64,000 nucleotides of DNA. It comes from Sphingobacterium psychroaquaticum (GTDB taxonomy: Bacteria > Bacteroidota > Bacteroidia > Sphingobacteriales > Sphingobacteriaceae). The stretch covers positions 984,644 to 1,048,643 of the forward strand of contig NZ_FXAU01000001.1 in assembly GCF_900177625.1 (NCBI RefSeq), in the 5' to 3' direction. The notes beneath the pieces were generated by a model that ran no database searches, was not told the origin of the DNA, and saw only the letters and a list, made by a program, of their open reading frames with translations. The translations under genes were made by a program, and so were the position numbers. This document shows positions 26,183 to 34,965 of this stretch, piece by piece (positions within the stretch are counted from its first letter, which is position 1; every line of letters starts with the position of its first letter).

Positions 26183-27073
26183 TTAGAAATACCCTTGTTT
26201 TTTGCGTTCCTCCATGGCTGCTTCTGAGACTTTATCGTCTAGCCTTGCTCCGCGTTCACTCACGGTAGACGCCTTTATTTCAGCGATAATATCGTCTAAT
26301 TCTGTTGCTACGGAATCTACAGAGGCAGTACAGGTCATATCCCCTACTGTTCGGAATCGTACGGATTTGTGGTCTACAATATCCTCTTCGTCAATCTGTA
26401 AGAATGGCGCGGTAGCCATCCATTGCCCGTTACGTAGCACAACCTCACGCTCATGACTAAAGTAAATGGAAGGAAGTGCAATCTTCTCGCGTTTAATATA
26501 ATTCCAGACATCTAATTCTGTCCAGTTGGAAATCGGAAATACACGTACATTCTCTCCTTTATGGATCTTTCCATTCAAGATATTCCATAATTCTGGTCTT
26601 TGGCGTTTGGGATCCCATTGACCAAATTCGTCACGCACCGAAAAAATACGTTCTTTGGCGCGCGCTTTTTCTTCATCGCGTCGCGCACCGCCAATACAGG
26701 CATCAAACCCATACTGTGTAATAGTATCTAAAAGAGTGGTTGTTTGCAACGCATTGCGGCTTGCGTTTTTCCCCCGTTGTTCGACCACTTTACCTTGGTC
26801 TATACTGTCTTGTACATAACCTACGATCAGCTTCTCGCCTATTTGTTCAACCAACCAGTCCCGAAAGACGATTGTTTCTGGGAAGTTATGCCCGGTGTCA
26901 ATATGTACGAGTGGAAAAGGAAATTTTCCAGGACGAAATGCTTTTAGTGCCAGATGCACTAATGTTATTGAATCTTTCCCGCCGGAAAATAACAAAGCGG
27001 GATGCTCAAACTGCGCGGCTACTTCACGCAAGATGTATATAGCTTCAGCTTCTAAATGATCTAAGTAATCCAT
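26183..27073 (-). CDS. cysD: sulfate adenylyltransferase, catalytic subunit
   Basis: ATP sulfurylase small subunit of the PP-loop family, partner of CysN. From ATG 27073 it has 296 residues, the family length, with FSGGKDSITLVHLALKAF (PP-loop), HIDTGHNFPET and the conserved GGARRDEEKARAKER segment. A frame from 27115 adds 14 basic residues and is rejected because MDYLDHLEAEAIYILRE is the usual start. Lies 14 bases after cysH and 14 bases before cysN. Confidence 0.96.
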   Translation of the reverse strand: MDYLDHLEAEAIYILREVAAQFEHPALLFSGGKDSITLVHLALKAFRPGKFPFPLVHIDTGHNFPETIVFRDWLVEQIGEKLIVGYVQDSIDQGKVVEQRGKNASRNALQTTTLLDTITQYGFDACIGGARRDEEKARAKERIFSVRDEFGQWDPKRQRPELWNILNGKIHKGENVRVFPISNWTELDVWNYIKREKIALPSIYFSHEREVVLRNGQWMATAPFLQIDEEDIVDHKSVRFRTVGDMTCTASVDSVATELDDIIAEIKASTVSERGARLDDKVSEAAMEERKKQGYF

Positions 27074-27087
27074 TCTCTCTCTTCTTC

Positions 27088-27789
27088 TTATTTCTGTACG
27101 ATATGTAAACCACACTCTTTTTTACTTTTGTCCTCCCACCACCAACGACCGGCACGAAAATCCTCGTCGGGTTGTATCGCACGTGTACACGGCTGGCACC
27201 CGATGCTCGGGAAACCTCTATCGTGCAAGGGATTGTAGGGAACATTATTTGTTTGGAGGAAATCCTCCACATCGCTTTGACTCCAATGAAACAGCGGATG
27301 TATTTTTATTATTTTATTACCTTCATCCCATTCCACCATATTCATGTCCTCACGATTTGCCGATTGGGCCGCCCGAATGCCTGTGATCCAGATCTCATAA
27401 CCGCGAACAGCACGTTGAAGGGGTTCTATTTTTCGGATAAAACAACACTCCTTCCGATTTTCTACCGATTCATAGAAACTCGAAGGTCCTTTTGTTGTCA
27501 CCATTTTCTCTACGGCTTCTGTATTTGGGTAGTAGGCCTTGATCGGTAGATTGTATCGCTCCAGTGTTCTATTCCACACATAATAGGTTTCAGGAAACAA
27601 TCGTCCCGTCTCTAGTGTAAAAAGATGTGCGCGACTGCCGATTTCACCTAATAGATGGGTGATTACTTGATCCTCGATGCCAAAAGAAGTCGAGAACACA
27701 GCACGGTCACCGTAATGTGTGTCGACATATTGTAAAATGTCTAGCGCTGTTAAATTTTCAATAGCTTGCTCTATCTCCGTTATTATCAT
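27088..27789 (-). CDS. cysH: assimilatory APS reductase
   Basis: Reduces activated sulfate to sulfite using thioredoxin-like donors. The 233 residues include the PP-loop-like FSTSFGIEDQ, the catalytic C-terminal ECGLH (Cys226), and the extra cysteine pairs Cys115-Cys116 (ECCFIRK) and Cys198/Cys201 (GCQPC). The CC...CxxC set binds a 4Fe-4S cluster and marks enzymes that act on APS directly rather than PAPS. This agrees with the absence of an APS kinase in the cluster. Its ATG overlaps the met8 stop by 4 bases. Confidence 0.94.
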   Translation of the reverse strand: MIITEIEQAIENLTALDILQYVDTHYGDRAVFSTSFGIEDQVITHLLGEIGSRAHLFTLETGRLFPETYYVWNRTLERYNLPIKAYYPNTEAVEKMVTTKGPSSFYESVENRKECCFIRKIEPLQRAVRGYEIWITGIRAAQSANREDMNMVEWDEGNKIIKIHPLFHWSQSDVEDFLQTNNVPYNPLHDRGFPSIGCQPCTRAIQPDEDFRAGRWWWEDKSKKECGLHIVQK

Positions 27790-28367
27790 ATAGCCCCCCT
27801 TCCCAATATGTCTTCTGTATGCTTATTCAATACCTGAACTTTGTGTTGAAAATCACCCTTTAGCTGGTTTCTGTATTGAGACATCAACTGCAATGTCTCA
27901 TCGATCTCTTCGGGAAGTAAGTCTTGGAGAAACTCCTTGAGACGCTTCGCTATGGTTGGTGATTTACCGTTGGTAGAGATGCCTATTTTCAGGTTGCCTT
28001 TTTGAACCACCGAGCCCAGGTAAAAATCGCATAAAGCAGGCTTATCTGCGACATTGAGTAAAATGTGGTGATGCTGTGCCAATGTTTGAATCTGACTGTT
28101 GAGCACCTCATTATTCGTAGCTAGAATAATAAGATCTTTCCCAAGAATATCACAGGGGTCGAAAGGTCGTTCCGAAATACGAATGTTCAATTTCCCTTTT
28201 ATAAAAGTGCGCAAAGTTTTTGTAAGCGCGGTAGCCACGATGTGAACTTTCGCTTCAGGTGAATTGGTATAAATAGCTGTTAATTTTTCCAATGCAACAG
28301 GTCCACCTCCCACTAACAGAGTTTCTATTTGGGCCATTTTTACATATATGGGGAAAAGCTCATTCAT
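27786..28367 (-). CDS. precorrin-2 dehydrogenase / sirohydrochlorin ferrochelatase
   Basis: Met8/CysG N-terminal type enzyme completing siroheme: NAD-dependent oxidation of precorrin-2, then iron insertion. The 193 residues have the nucleotide-binding GGGPVALEKLTAI, the LIILATNNEVLN motif, NVADKPALCDFYLGS, and ISTNGKSPTIAKRLKEFL, all typical. It lies between cobA and cysH with 4-base overlaps at both ends, so it is translationally coupled and supplies the cofactor of the sulfite reductase encoded first in the operon. Confidence 0.92.
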   Translation of the reverse strand: MNELFPIYVKMAQIETLLVGGGPVALEKLTAIYTNSPEAKVHIVATALTKTLRTFIKGKLNIRISERPFDPCDILGKDLIILATNNEVLNSQIQTLAQHHHILLNVADKPALCDFYLGSVVQKGNLKIGISTNGKSPTIAKRLKEFLQDLLPEEIDETLQLMSQYRNQLKGDFQHKVQVLNKHTEDILGRGAI

Positions 28368-29131
28368 GACAATATAGTTCTAGCTAATTCTTCTTTTATC
28401 CGATTGAAGTCCTGGTGTTTAGCGACTACCTCTCCTAAAACGATGATTGCGGGTACGCCGATCCGTCGTTCTGCGGCAGCTTCTAGTATAGTGTCTATAT
28501 GACCTAATGCTATTTTCTCGTTAGATAGCGATCCATTCTGTATCAATGCAATAGGTAAGTCTCCACGACCATGTGCTTGATACAGGGCGACTATTTCTGC
28601 GAGCTTAGCGTAGCCCATCAGCACCACGACGGTGGCATTGGTTTGTACGGCCGTACGTAGGTCTTCCGATAGATGGCCGTCTGACGTAGCGCCCGTGATT
28701 ACCCAAAAACTTTCGCTTATACCGCGATACGTAAGCGGGATCTGCTGTAATCCCGTCAGTCCTACAGAGGATGATATGCCTGGAATAGCAGCTGTCGGAA
28801 TATTGTATTGGCGCGCAAAATCAATTTCTTCACCGCCACGTCCAAAAACAAAGGGATCTCCACCTTTTAGCCGGACAACATGCCCATGTGTCAGGGCATA
28901 ATCTACCATTAACTGATTGATATAGTCTTGTGATGTGGATAGCCGCTCGGCACGCTTTCCAACGTAAATTTTCGTACAATTCGGTTTTGCGTGCTCCAAG
29001 AGGATCTCATTTACCAGAGCGTCATATAGGATTACATCAGCTTCTTTAATGGCATTGAGTCCTTTCATGGTGATTAGGTCAGGGTCACCTGGCCCTGCGC
29101 CAACTAATGTTATGAATGGTTTGATTTCCAT
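28364..29131 (-). CDS. cobA: uroporphyrinogen-III C-methyltransferase
   Basis: Makes precorrin-2 from uroporphyrinogen III with two SAM methylations, the first step to siroheme. The 255 residues show VGAGPGDPDLITMKG, the YVGKRA motif, VRLKGGDPFVFGRGGEE and the GISS-V-GLTGLQQIPLTYRG segment, all family signatures. It starts 20 bases after the sulfite reductase stop and overlaps the next gene by ATGA. A role in cobalamin synthesis is not supported by the neighbours. Confidence 0.95.
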   Translation of the reverse strand: MEIKPFITLVGAGPGDPDLITMKGLNAIKEADVILYDALVNEILLEHAKPNCTKIYVGKRAERLSTSQDYINQLMVDYALTHGHVVRLKGGDPFVFGRGGEEIDFARQYNIPTAAIPGISSSVGLTGLQQIPLTYRGISESFWVITGATSDGHLSEDLRTAVQTNATVVVLMGYAKLAEIVALYQAHGRGDLPIALIQNGSLSNEKIALGHIDTILEAAAERRIGVPAIIVLGEVVAKHQDFNRIKEELARTILS

Positions 29132-29151
29132 GATTTCTCTTCTCGTATTCG

Positions 29152-31248
29152 TTAGACTTTTAGGGAATCTCTGCGTTCGGCTCCTTCATAGTAGAAAGCG
29201 GTTGCCTGTATGAGGTAGGCTTTCGCAAATTCCGGTGACGGACTGTATTTATTGATTTGAAGCACACGTTCTGAAAATGAAGTTGGAAACGAAAATGTCC
29301 CATCCGCTGTATAGTGATTATCAAACTCTGTAATCACACCCTGCTGTGTGCTTGCGTTAATGCCTTTATCTAGTAGTAAAGCTTTAGCTGTCCATACAAA
29401 TGCGCTGTAGGCGTGGTATATAGCGTCCGCATATTGCTCCTTTTCCAGTGCCTTTTTTGCCCATTCGATCTTTTCTTCTACTTCAAAAAGTAAGGTGGCA
29501 ACCAAATCGATAACGACCCCGGCACATTCACCAACACCGATCGCTGTCGCAAATGTTTCTTGATGCCCCCAATCGATATATTCATCTTCGGTGAGTGTGG
29601 TTAAGTCGGACAAGGGTTTTAGTAAACGATAAAAATAATCCTTGGTCTGCCGATCGTAATAGGCATGGAAATCTTCCTGTTCTGTTTTGTAAGCTTTGTA
29701 ATCCGTTAAGATTAGGTCTACGACCTGCAGTACGCGCTTAGTTGGTACCTTAATAACACGTTCCGCGACTCTTCCTTCCCCATCACCAATGGTACCGCCC
29801 CCCAGCATCACTTGTGCGGCCGGAAGCACTTTGCCATTCGCTTTAACTGAACTACCATGAAAGCCGATATGTGCCAGACCATGTTGACCACAAGAGTTCA
29901 TGCAGCCCGAAATCTTGATCTTCAAATTTTGTTCGTAAATGAAGTCGGTATGAAATTCCTGGATATAACGCTCCAATACGCGGGCCATTTCGGTCGAGTT
30001 GGAGATCCCAAGGTTACAGGTGTCTGTTCCTGGGCATGTTGTGACATCCGAAGTGCTTTCAAAACCGGGGGATGCCAGATCGAGCTCTGTTAATAAGTTA
30101 AATATATGTGGCAACGATTCTTCCCGGACAAACTTTAGAAGAAGTCCTTGGTTTTGTGTGATACGGATATCATCCGCCACATGCCCCTTTAGCCCACTGA
30201 CCAGCACACGTGCCTTTGCGGTACTGATATCGCCAGTTAATACTTTTACATAGACGCCAAAGTAAGCTGCCTGCTTTTGTTTGAAAACATTTGTCGCCCG
30301 CCAAATCTCATAGTTGATATTGTTGATGGGTTCTTCCGCAACGACCGCAGATTGAGGCGGTTCGGGCAATACGACGGCGTTGGTATCGACTGGATACGTT
30401 TTTACTTTATTTGCAATGGCTTCGGCTGCGATAAGACGTTGAACTTCTTCAATCCCTAGTTTTCCGATAAGATATTTAAACCGGGCTTTGTTTCTATTAT
30501 TGCGCTCGCCATGACGATCAAAGACACGAAGTGTAGATTCGATGTATGGAATAAGCTCATCTTCGGGCAAGAAGTCATGTACAGGATAAGCAAGAAATGG
30601 CTGTGAACCAAGTCCGCCACCCAGTAAAACCTTGAAACCCCGCTGGGGCTGGCCATCTGTAATTCTTACTTTAGGAATAAAACCAAGGTCATGGATATAA
30701 GAAAAAGCGGTATCGCGTTCGCTGGATGAAAAAGACATCTTGAACTTTCTACCCATTTCAGCACAAACGGGGTTACGTAAAAAGTAAGAGAAAGTAGCGT
30801 GCGCATACGGTGATACATCAAAGGGCTCTTCCGGGTCTATCCCGGCCGTAGCAGAGGCTGTGACATTCCGTACGGTATTTCCACAAGCCTCCCGCAAAGT
30901 AATATCATCCTGTGCTAATTTTGCCCATAGCTCTGGGGTTTTATCTAAGCTTACATAATGTATCTGTATATCTTGGCGTGTAGTTAAATGTAAGTTCTTG
31001 CTCGCGTACTCGTCGGAAATGTCCGCAATACGCAGCAACTGCTTAAAGGTAACTTTACCAAAAGGAAGCTTGATACGCACCATTTGAACCCCGGGTTGAC
31101 GTTGTCCATATACCCCACGGGCTAAGCGCAATGAACGGAATTTTTCGTCCGTAATTTGACCTGCCTGAAAGGCCTTTATCTTCTTTTCTAGCTCAATAAT
31201 TTCCTGTTCTACCACAGGATTTTCTAATTCAGTGCGAAAGCTTTGCAT
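29152..31248 (-). CDS. siroheme sulfite reductase with C-terminal HEPN-like domain
   Basis: Six-electron reduction of sulfite to sulfide. From ATG 31248 the 698-residue protein has the nitrite/sulfite reductase ferredoxin-like half domains, with siroheme and 4Fe-4S cysteines at 405, 411, 449 and 453 (CPGTDTC and CMNSC). The last ~115 residues (about 580-695) are not part of the reductase: AIYHAYSAFVWTAKALLLDKG and TQQGVITEFDNHY match the HEPN helix bundle. No Rx4-6H motif is evident there. No flavoprotein CysJ is nearby, suggesting ferredoxin as donor. A TTG at 31272 is a weaker start. First gene of the operon, so sulfite rather than nitrite is the likely substrate. Confidence 0.9.
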   Translation of the reverse strand: MQSFRTELENPVVEQEIIELEKKIKAFQAGQITDEKFRSLRLARGVYGQRQPGVQMVRIKLPFGKVTFKQLLRIADISDEYASKNLHLTTRQDIQIHYVSLDKTPELWAKLAQDDITLREACGNTVRNVTASATAGIDPEEPFDVSPYAHATFSYFLRNPVCAEMGRKFKMSFSSSERDTAFSYIHDLGFIPKVRITDGQPQRGFKVLLGGGLGSQPFLAYPVHDFLPEDELIPYIESTLRVFDRHGERNNRNKARFKYLIGKLGIEEVQRLIAAEAIANKVKTYPVDTNAVVLPEPPQSAVVAEEPINNINYEIWRATNVFKQKQAAYFGVYVKVLTGDISTAKARVLVSGLKGHVADDIRITQNQGLLLKFVREESLPHIFNLLTELDLASPGFESTSDVTTCPGTDTCNLGISNSTEMARVLERYIQEFHTDFIYEQNLKIKISGCMNSCGQHGLAHIGFHGSSVKANGKVLPAAQVMLGGGTIGDGEGRVAERVIKVPTKRVLQVVDLILTDYKAYKTEQEDFHAYYDRQTKDYFYRLLKPLSDLTTLTEDEYIDWGHQETFATAIGVGECAGVVIDLVATLLFEVEEKIEWAKKALEKEQYADAIYHAYSAFVWTAKALLLDKGINASTQQGVITEFDNHYTADGTFSFPTSFSERVLQINKYSPSPEFAKAYLIQATAFYYEGAERRDSLKV

Positions 31249-31322
31249 AAAACAATGTGCTAATATTGCCAAACTGTTAAGCTTGTCAATGTAATATTAT
31301 ACTCTTTTCAATAAACGGTAAG

Positions 31323-31330
31323 CAAAGTTA
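31323..31330 (-). promoter_or_regulatory. -7 element of the sir-cys operon
   Basis: TAACTTTG on the minus strand, predicting a start near 31318 and a leader of about 70 bases. It faces the importer promoter 45 bases away, so one regulator could control both. Confidence 0.5.
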
Positions 31331-31374
31331 TAAAATAAATATCTACTAAACATATAAAATCTATCAATTTAATA

Positions 31375-31382
31375 TATATTTG
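31375..31382 (+). promoter_or_regulatory. -7 element of the importer operon
   Basis: TATATTTG fits TAnnTTTG and predicts a start near 31387, 33 bases before the GTG start of the binding-protein gene. Confidence 0.5.
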
Positions 31383-31419
31383 TGAAAATATTTATAAAAC
31401 AGATTGAACCTACTGTCGC

Positions 31420-32391
31420 GTGAAGAGATTTAAATTATTTACATACAGCTGTTTGTGTATTTCCACTTTACTTTCTTGTGCGCCTAAAGTAAAAGAAGGG
31501 TACGATGAGAAGACCGGATATTCGGGCAATATTTCTATTTCAGGAGCCTTTGCTTTGTACCCTATTGTTGTGCTTTGGAGTGAGGATTTTAAAAAAATAC
31601 ATCCCAATGTGCGCTTCAATATTTCAGCAGGTGGTGCGGGAAAAGGAATTACAGATGTGTTGACCAATATGGTCGATATTGGATTGGTCTCCCGGGATCT
31701 GCATCCACAAGAAGTGGCAAAGGGTGCATGGCCTATCCATGTGGCGAAGGATGCTGTTCTGGGTACCGTAAATAGTAATCATCCCAATATTTCGCTTATA
31801 AAGACACGTGGATTTACACAAAAGGAATTAGCGGATCTGTTTGTTTATAAAAAATATAAATCATGGCGCGATATAGATAGTCGTTTTGTCGATGAACCTA
31901 TTGAGGTGTATGTGCGATCGGATGCCGCCGGTGCGGCAGAGACTTGGGCGAAGTACTTTGGAGAACGACAGGAGGATTTGAAAGGTATTGGAATTTTTGG
32001 GGACCCGGGATTAGCACAAGCTATAAAGGAAAAAAAACTCAGCATAGGCTTTAACAACATCAACTATGTGTATGATTTGAAAACAAAGATGCCGACAACA
32101 AATTTAGCGGTGATTCCGATTGATCAGAATGCGGACGGCAAGATTGATAAGTCGGAAGCTTTTTATGGGCATCTGGACCAACTAACTGAGGCTGTAGCTT
32201 TAGGGAATTATCCAGCACCGCCTGCACGTGACTTGACTTTTGTGATACGGAAAGACAAACAGACGAAGTTGTTACAGGCATTTATTCGCTTCGTTTTGGA
32301 GAAAGAACAACAAGGCTATTTACTGGAAAATGGGTATGTACCGCTTTCGGAATCGCTAATACATATAGAATTAAAAAAATTAGATCAGTGA
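31420..32391 (+). CDS. PstS-like oxyanion-binding lipoprotein
   Basis: Periplasmic binding protein of an ABC importer. A GTG start gives a 323-residue lipoprotein with lipobox LLSC (Cys20). It aligns with PstS: SGAFALYP (41-48), SAGGAGKG (69-76), DIGLVSRDL and VRSDAAGAAETW (165-176). In phosphate PstS the first loop has Ser-Thr and the last reads RSDGSGTT; here these contact positions are Ala-Phe and Ala-Ala-Gly-Ala-Ala. With the sulfate-reduction operon divergent 171 bases away, the ligand may be sulfate or another anion. The family assignment is sure; the ligand is inference. Confidence 0.85.
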   Translation: MKRFKLFTYSCLCISTLLSCAPKVKEGYDEKTGYSGNISISGAFALYPIVVLWSEDFKKIHPNVRFNISAGGAGKGITDVLTNMVDIGLVSRDLHPQEVAKGAWPIHVAKDAVLGTVNSNHPNISLIKTRGFTQKELADLFVYKKYKSWRDIDSRFVDEPIEVYVRSDAAGAAETWAKYFGERQEDLKGIGIFGDPGLAQAIKEKKLSIGFNNINYVYDLKTKMPTTNLAVIPIDQNADGKIDKSEAFYGHLDQLTEAVALGNYPAPPARDLTFVIRKDKQTKLLQAFIRFVLEKEQQGYLLENGYVPLSESLIHIELKKLDQ

Positions 32392-33278
32392 ACTGGAGAC
32401 TTTTAAAAGATAAGATTGCGCGTTTTTCGTCGATTACTTTGTTGGTGCTTGCGCTGGCTGTAATTGTGGCTATTGTAGCTGGCTTGGTCGGTAAATCGAC
32501 ACCGCTCTTGCAAGCTGAGTCCTTAGTCGATATTTTATCGGATAGCGTGTGGTCCCCCATGAAAGGACGATTTGGTTTCCTTTCTTTCATTCTGGGTACC
32601 GTGTGGGTCACGCTGATCGCACTGATTGTGGCGACACCCCTTTGTGTATTAGCGTCTATTTATCTCGTTGAATATGCGAGTGATCGATTACGGAACATGG
32701 TGCTCCCGCTTGTCAATGTACTGGCTGCTATTCCGCCCGTATTATATGGTGTCTGGGGTGTGCTCTTTGTTGTTCCGCTTTTGGGAAATTATATAGCACC
32801 ATTTCTAGGTATAGACAGCAGTGGGTTCTCTGTATTTGCAGGTGGATTGGTGTTGGCTGTTATGATTTTTCCGATTATGGTAAGTATCATGGTGGAAGTC
32901 TTATCGACCATTCCAAAGGAGCTGAAGGACGCATCTCTTTCGCTCGGGGCCACGCAATGGGAAACCATCACTAAGGTGGTCTTACAAAAAGCTAAGCCCG
33001 GCCTTATAGCAGCGGCTGTTCTTGGTATTTCGCGTGCCTTTGGCGAGACGGTGGCTGTATTGATGGTGTGTGGAAATATTCCGCAGATACCAAAATCGCT
33101 CTTTGATGCCGGATATCCCCTTCCAGCTTTGATCGCCAATAACTTTGGCGAGATGATGTCTATTCCGCTGTATGACTCCGCATTGATGTTTGCCGCCCTA
33201 CTACTGTTTGTCATCATCTTTGGGTTTAACCTATTATCACGTATCATTTTAAACAGATTGGAGGAGAAAGCCGCATGA
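32388..33278 (+). CDS. PstC-like ABC importer permease
   Basis: A 296-residue inner-membrane protein with about six hydrophobic segments and the PstC-type cytoplasmic EAA loop (KELKDASLSLGATQWETITKV), which docks the ATPase. It starts with GTG inside the stop of the binding-protein gene (4-base overlap) and overlaps the next permease by ATGA, so the four genes form one operon. It works as a heterodimer with the PstA-like protein. Confidence 0.88.
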   Translation: MNWRLLKDKIARFSSITLLVLALAVIVAIVAGLVGKSTPLLQAESLVDILSDSVWSPMKGRFGFLSFILGTVWVTLIALIVATPLCVLASIYLVEYASDRLRNMVLPLVNVLAAIPPVLYGVWGVLFVVPLLGNYIAPFLGIDSSGFSVFAGGLVLAVMIFPIMVSIMVEVLSTIPKELKDASLSLGATQWETITKVVLQKAKPGLIAAAVLGISRAFGETVAVLMVCGNIPQIPKSLFDAGYPLPALIANNFGEMMSIPLYDSALMFAALLLFVIIFGFNLLSRIILNRLEEKAA

Positions 33279-34129
33279 CACATATCCAAAAGAGACTCCT
33301 TAGAGAGCGTCTGGCAAAATACGCCATGCAAGGTTCAGGTATTATCATAACCGGATCTTTATTTTTTATTGTAGGTACAATTCTCTACAAAGGGCTTCCC
33401 TATCTGAACTGGCAGATGGTTTCCGAAAGTCCGAAGGGAGGTTTCTATATTGGAAAAGAAGGAGGAATCTTAAATGCGATTCTGGGTTCTTTATATCTAG
33501 CCTCTTTATCGACGGCACTAGCCACCTTAATTGGTATACCAATCGCTATCTATCTCGATGTTTATGCGAAAAGTGGATCATTTTTGGTACGCACGTGTAA
33601 GTTGCTTTTCGATGTGTTATTTGGGATCCCTTCTATTGTATACGGCGCTATAGCATTTAGTATTATGGTGTGGTTGGGTATCCGGGCTTCTCTTTTAGGC
33701 GGGGTTATCACCATTACACTTTTGACGATTCCTATTGTTGTCCGAACGATCGATGAGCTTCTAAAAACCATACCAATAGACCTGAAGCATGTCACCTTCT
33801 CCTTGGGGACCACACGTTGGGAGACGGCACGTATGATGCTGCGTTATATTCGTCCAGGCATCTTCACTGCAATTTTACTGGCCTTCGGCCGTGCTATTGG
33901 TGATGTTGCTGGGGTGTTGCTTACAACAGGGTTTAGTGACAATTTACCCCAATATCTGGACGAACCTGCAGCCACTTTGCCCCTGGCTATTTTCTTTCAA
34001 CTAAGTAGTCCTATTCCTGAAGTACAGGGGCGTGCATACGCTTCTGCCTTGGTTTTAACTTTTATCATTTTATTCATTGTTATATGTACCCACATCCTAG
34101 CATCAAAACAGAAGAAACACAAAATTTAG
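33275..34129 (+). CDS. PstA-like ABC importer permease
   Basis: A 284-residue membrane protein, second permease of the importer, with six hydrophobic segments and an EAA-like loop (DLKHVTFSLGTTRWETARMML). The segment YGAIAFSIMVWLGIRAS is typical of PstA. It overlaps its upstream partner by 4 bases, and its last 46 bases overlap the start of the ATPase gene. Confidence 0.88.
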   Translation: MTHIQKRLLRERLAKYAMQGSGIIITGSLFFIVGTILYKGLPYLNWQMVSESPKGGFYIGKEGGILNAILGSLYLASLSTALATLIGIPIAIYLDVYAKSGSFLVRTCKLLFDVLFGIPSIVYGAIAFSIMVWLGIRASLLGGVITITLLTIPIVVRTIDELLKTIPIDLKHVTFSLGTTRWETARMMLRYIRPGIFTAILLAFGRAIGDVAGVLLTTGFSDNLPQYLDEPAATLPLAIFFQLSSPIPEVQGRAYASALVLTFIILFIVICTHILASKQKKHKI

Positions 34130-34917
34130 CGGCGCTAAATTCTGCAGGTGTTGTGCCGGTCGCAACCCCACATATAGAGATAAAAGATTTGAATGTTTTT
34201 ATTGAAGGAAATCATATCCTGAAAAATATAAACCTTTCGATTCCAAATAATTCGGTGACTTCTATTATCGGTCCTTCTGGATGTGGTAAAACGACGCTCC
34301 TTAAGACATTGAATCGCCTGGTGGATGACAATAAGGGTGTCACTGTAAAAGGTTCTGTTTTGGTAAATGGAGAGGATATCTACGCTCCGGGAGCGGAAGT
34401 GACACATATCCGTAAAAAAATGGGCCTATTGTCCCAAAAACCATTTCCTTTACCGATGTCGATCTTTGATAACGTAGCCTACGGTCCACGCATTCATGGG
34501 GAACGAAATAAAACAGTATTACGGGGGATCGTTGAAACGCAGTTGCGAAATGTTGGTCTTTGGGATGAGGTTAAAGATCGATTGGAAAGTTCCGCAACAC
34601 GCCTTTCTATCGGACAACAACAGCGGTTGTGCTTAGCGCGCGGTTTAGCGGTCAAGCCAGAGATTATTCTGGGTGATGAATCCACATCGGCGCTGGATCC
34701 AATATCTACACAAACTATTGAAAATCTATTGATTGATCTGAAATCTGATTATACGATCATACTTGTAACGCATATCCTCAGACAGGCACGACGGGTCTCC
34801 GATTATATCATTTTTGTCTACAATGGCGAAATTGTAGAGTTCGGAAAGACAGAGGATGTGCTTTTAAACCCGAAGAATGAGATTACGCAACAGTATGTAA
34901 AAGGATTTATTAGTTAG
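34084..34917 (+). CDS. PstB-like ABC importer ATPase
   Basis: A 277-residue ATPase energising the importer. Walker A is GPSGCGKTTLLKTLNRL and the Q-loop is LLSQKPFPLP. The signature reads LSIGQQQR where PstB normally has LSGGQQQR, and Walker B reads LGDESTSALDP where DEPTSALDP is usual; the catalytic Glu is kept. The annotated ATG at 34084 overlaps the permease by 46 bases and gives about 25 unstructured residues before the ABC core, so a later start is possible. No phoU gene follows, unlike most pst operons. Confidence 0.88.
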   Translation: MYPHPSIKTEETQNLAALNSAGVVPVATPHIEIKDLNVFIEGNHILKNINLSIPNNSVTSIIGPSGCGKTTLLKTLNRLVDDNKGVTVKGSVLVNGEDIYAPGAEVTHIRKKMGLLSQKPFPLPMSIFDNVAYGPRIHGERNKTVLRGIVETQLRNVGLWDEVKDRLESSATRLSIGQQQRLCLARGLAVKPEIILGDESTSALDPISTQTIENLLIDLKSDYTIILVTHILRQARRVSDYIIFVYNGEIVEFGKTEDVLLNPKNEITQQYVKGFIS

Positions 34918-34922
34918 TTGTT

Positions 34923-34965
34923 GAAGCCCCCCTGCGCCAGAGGGGCATCTTGCTTCCTTTTTTTT
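34923..34965 (+). terminator. terminator of the importer operon
   Basis: GAAGC...CCCCT pairs with AGGGG...GCTTC in a two-part stem, followed by eight Ts. It lies between the convergent ATPase and sulfurtransferase genes. Confidence 0.75.

Noticed and set aside
29152-31248. Nitrite reductase
   Set aside because: The fold is shared, but it heads an operon with cysH, cysD and cysN, so sulfite is the likely substrate.
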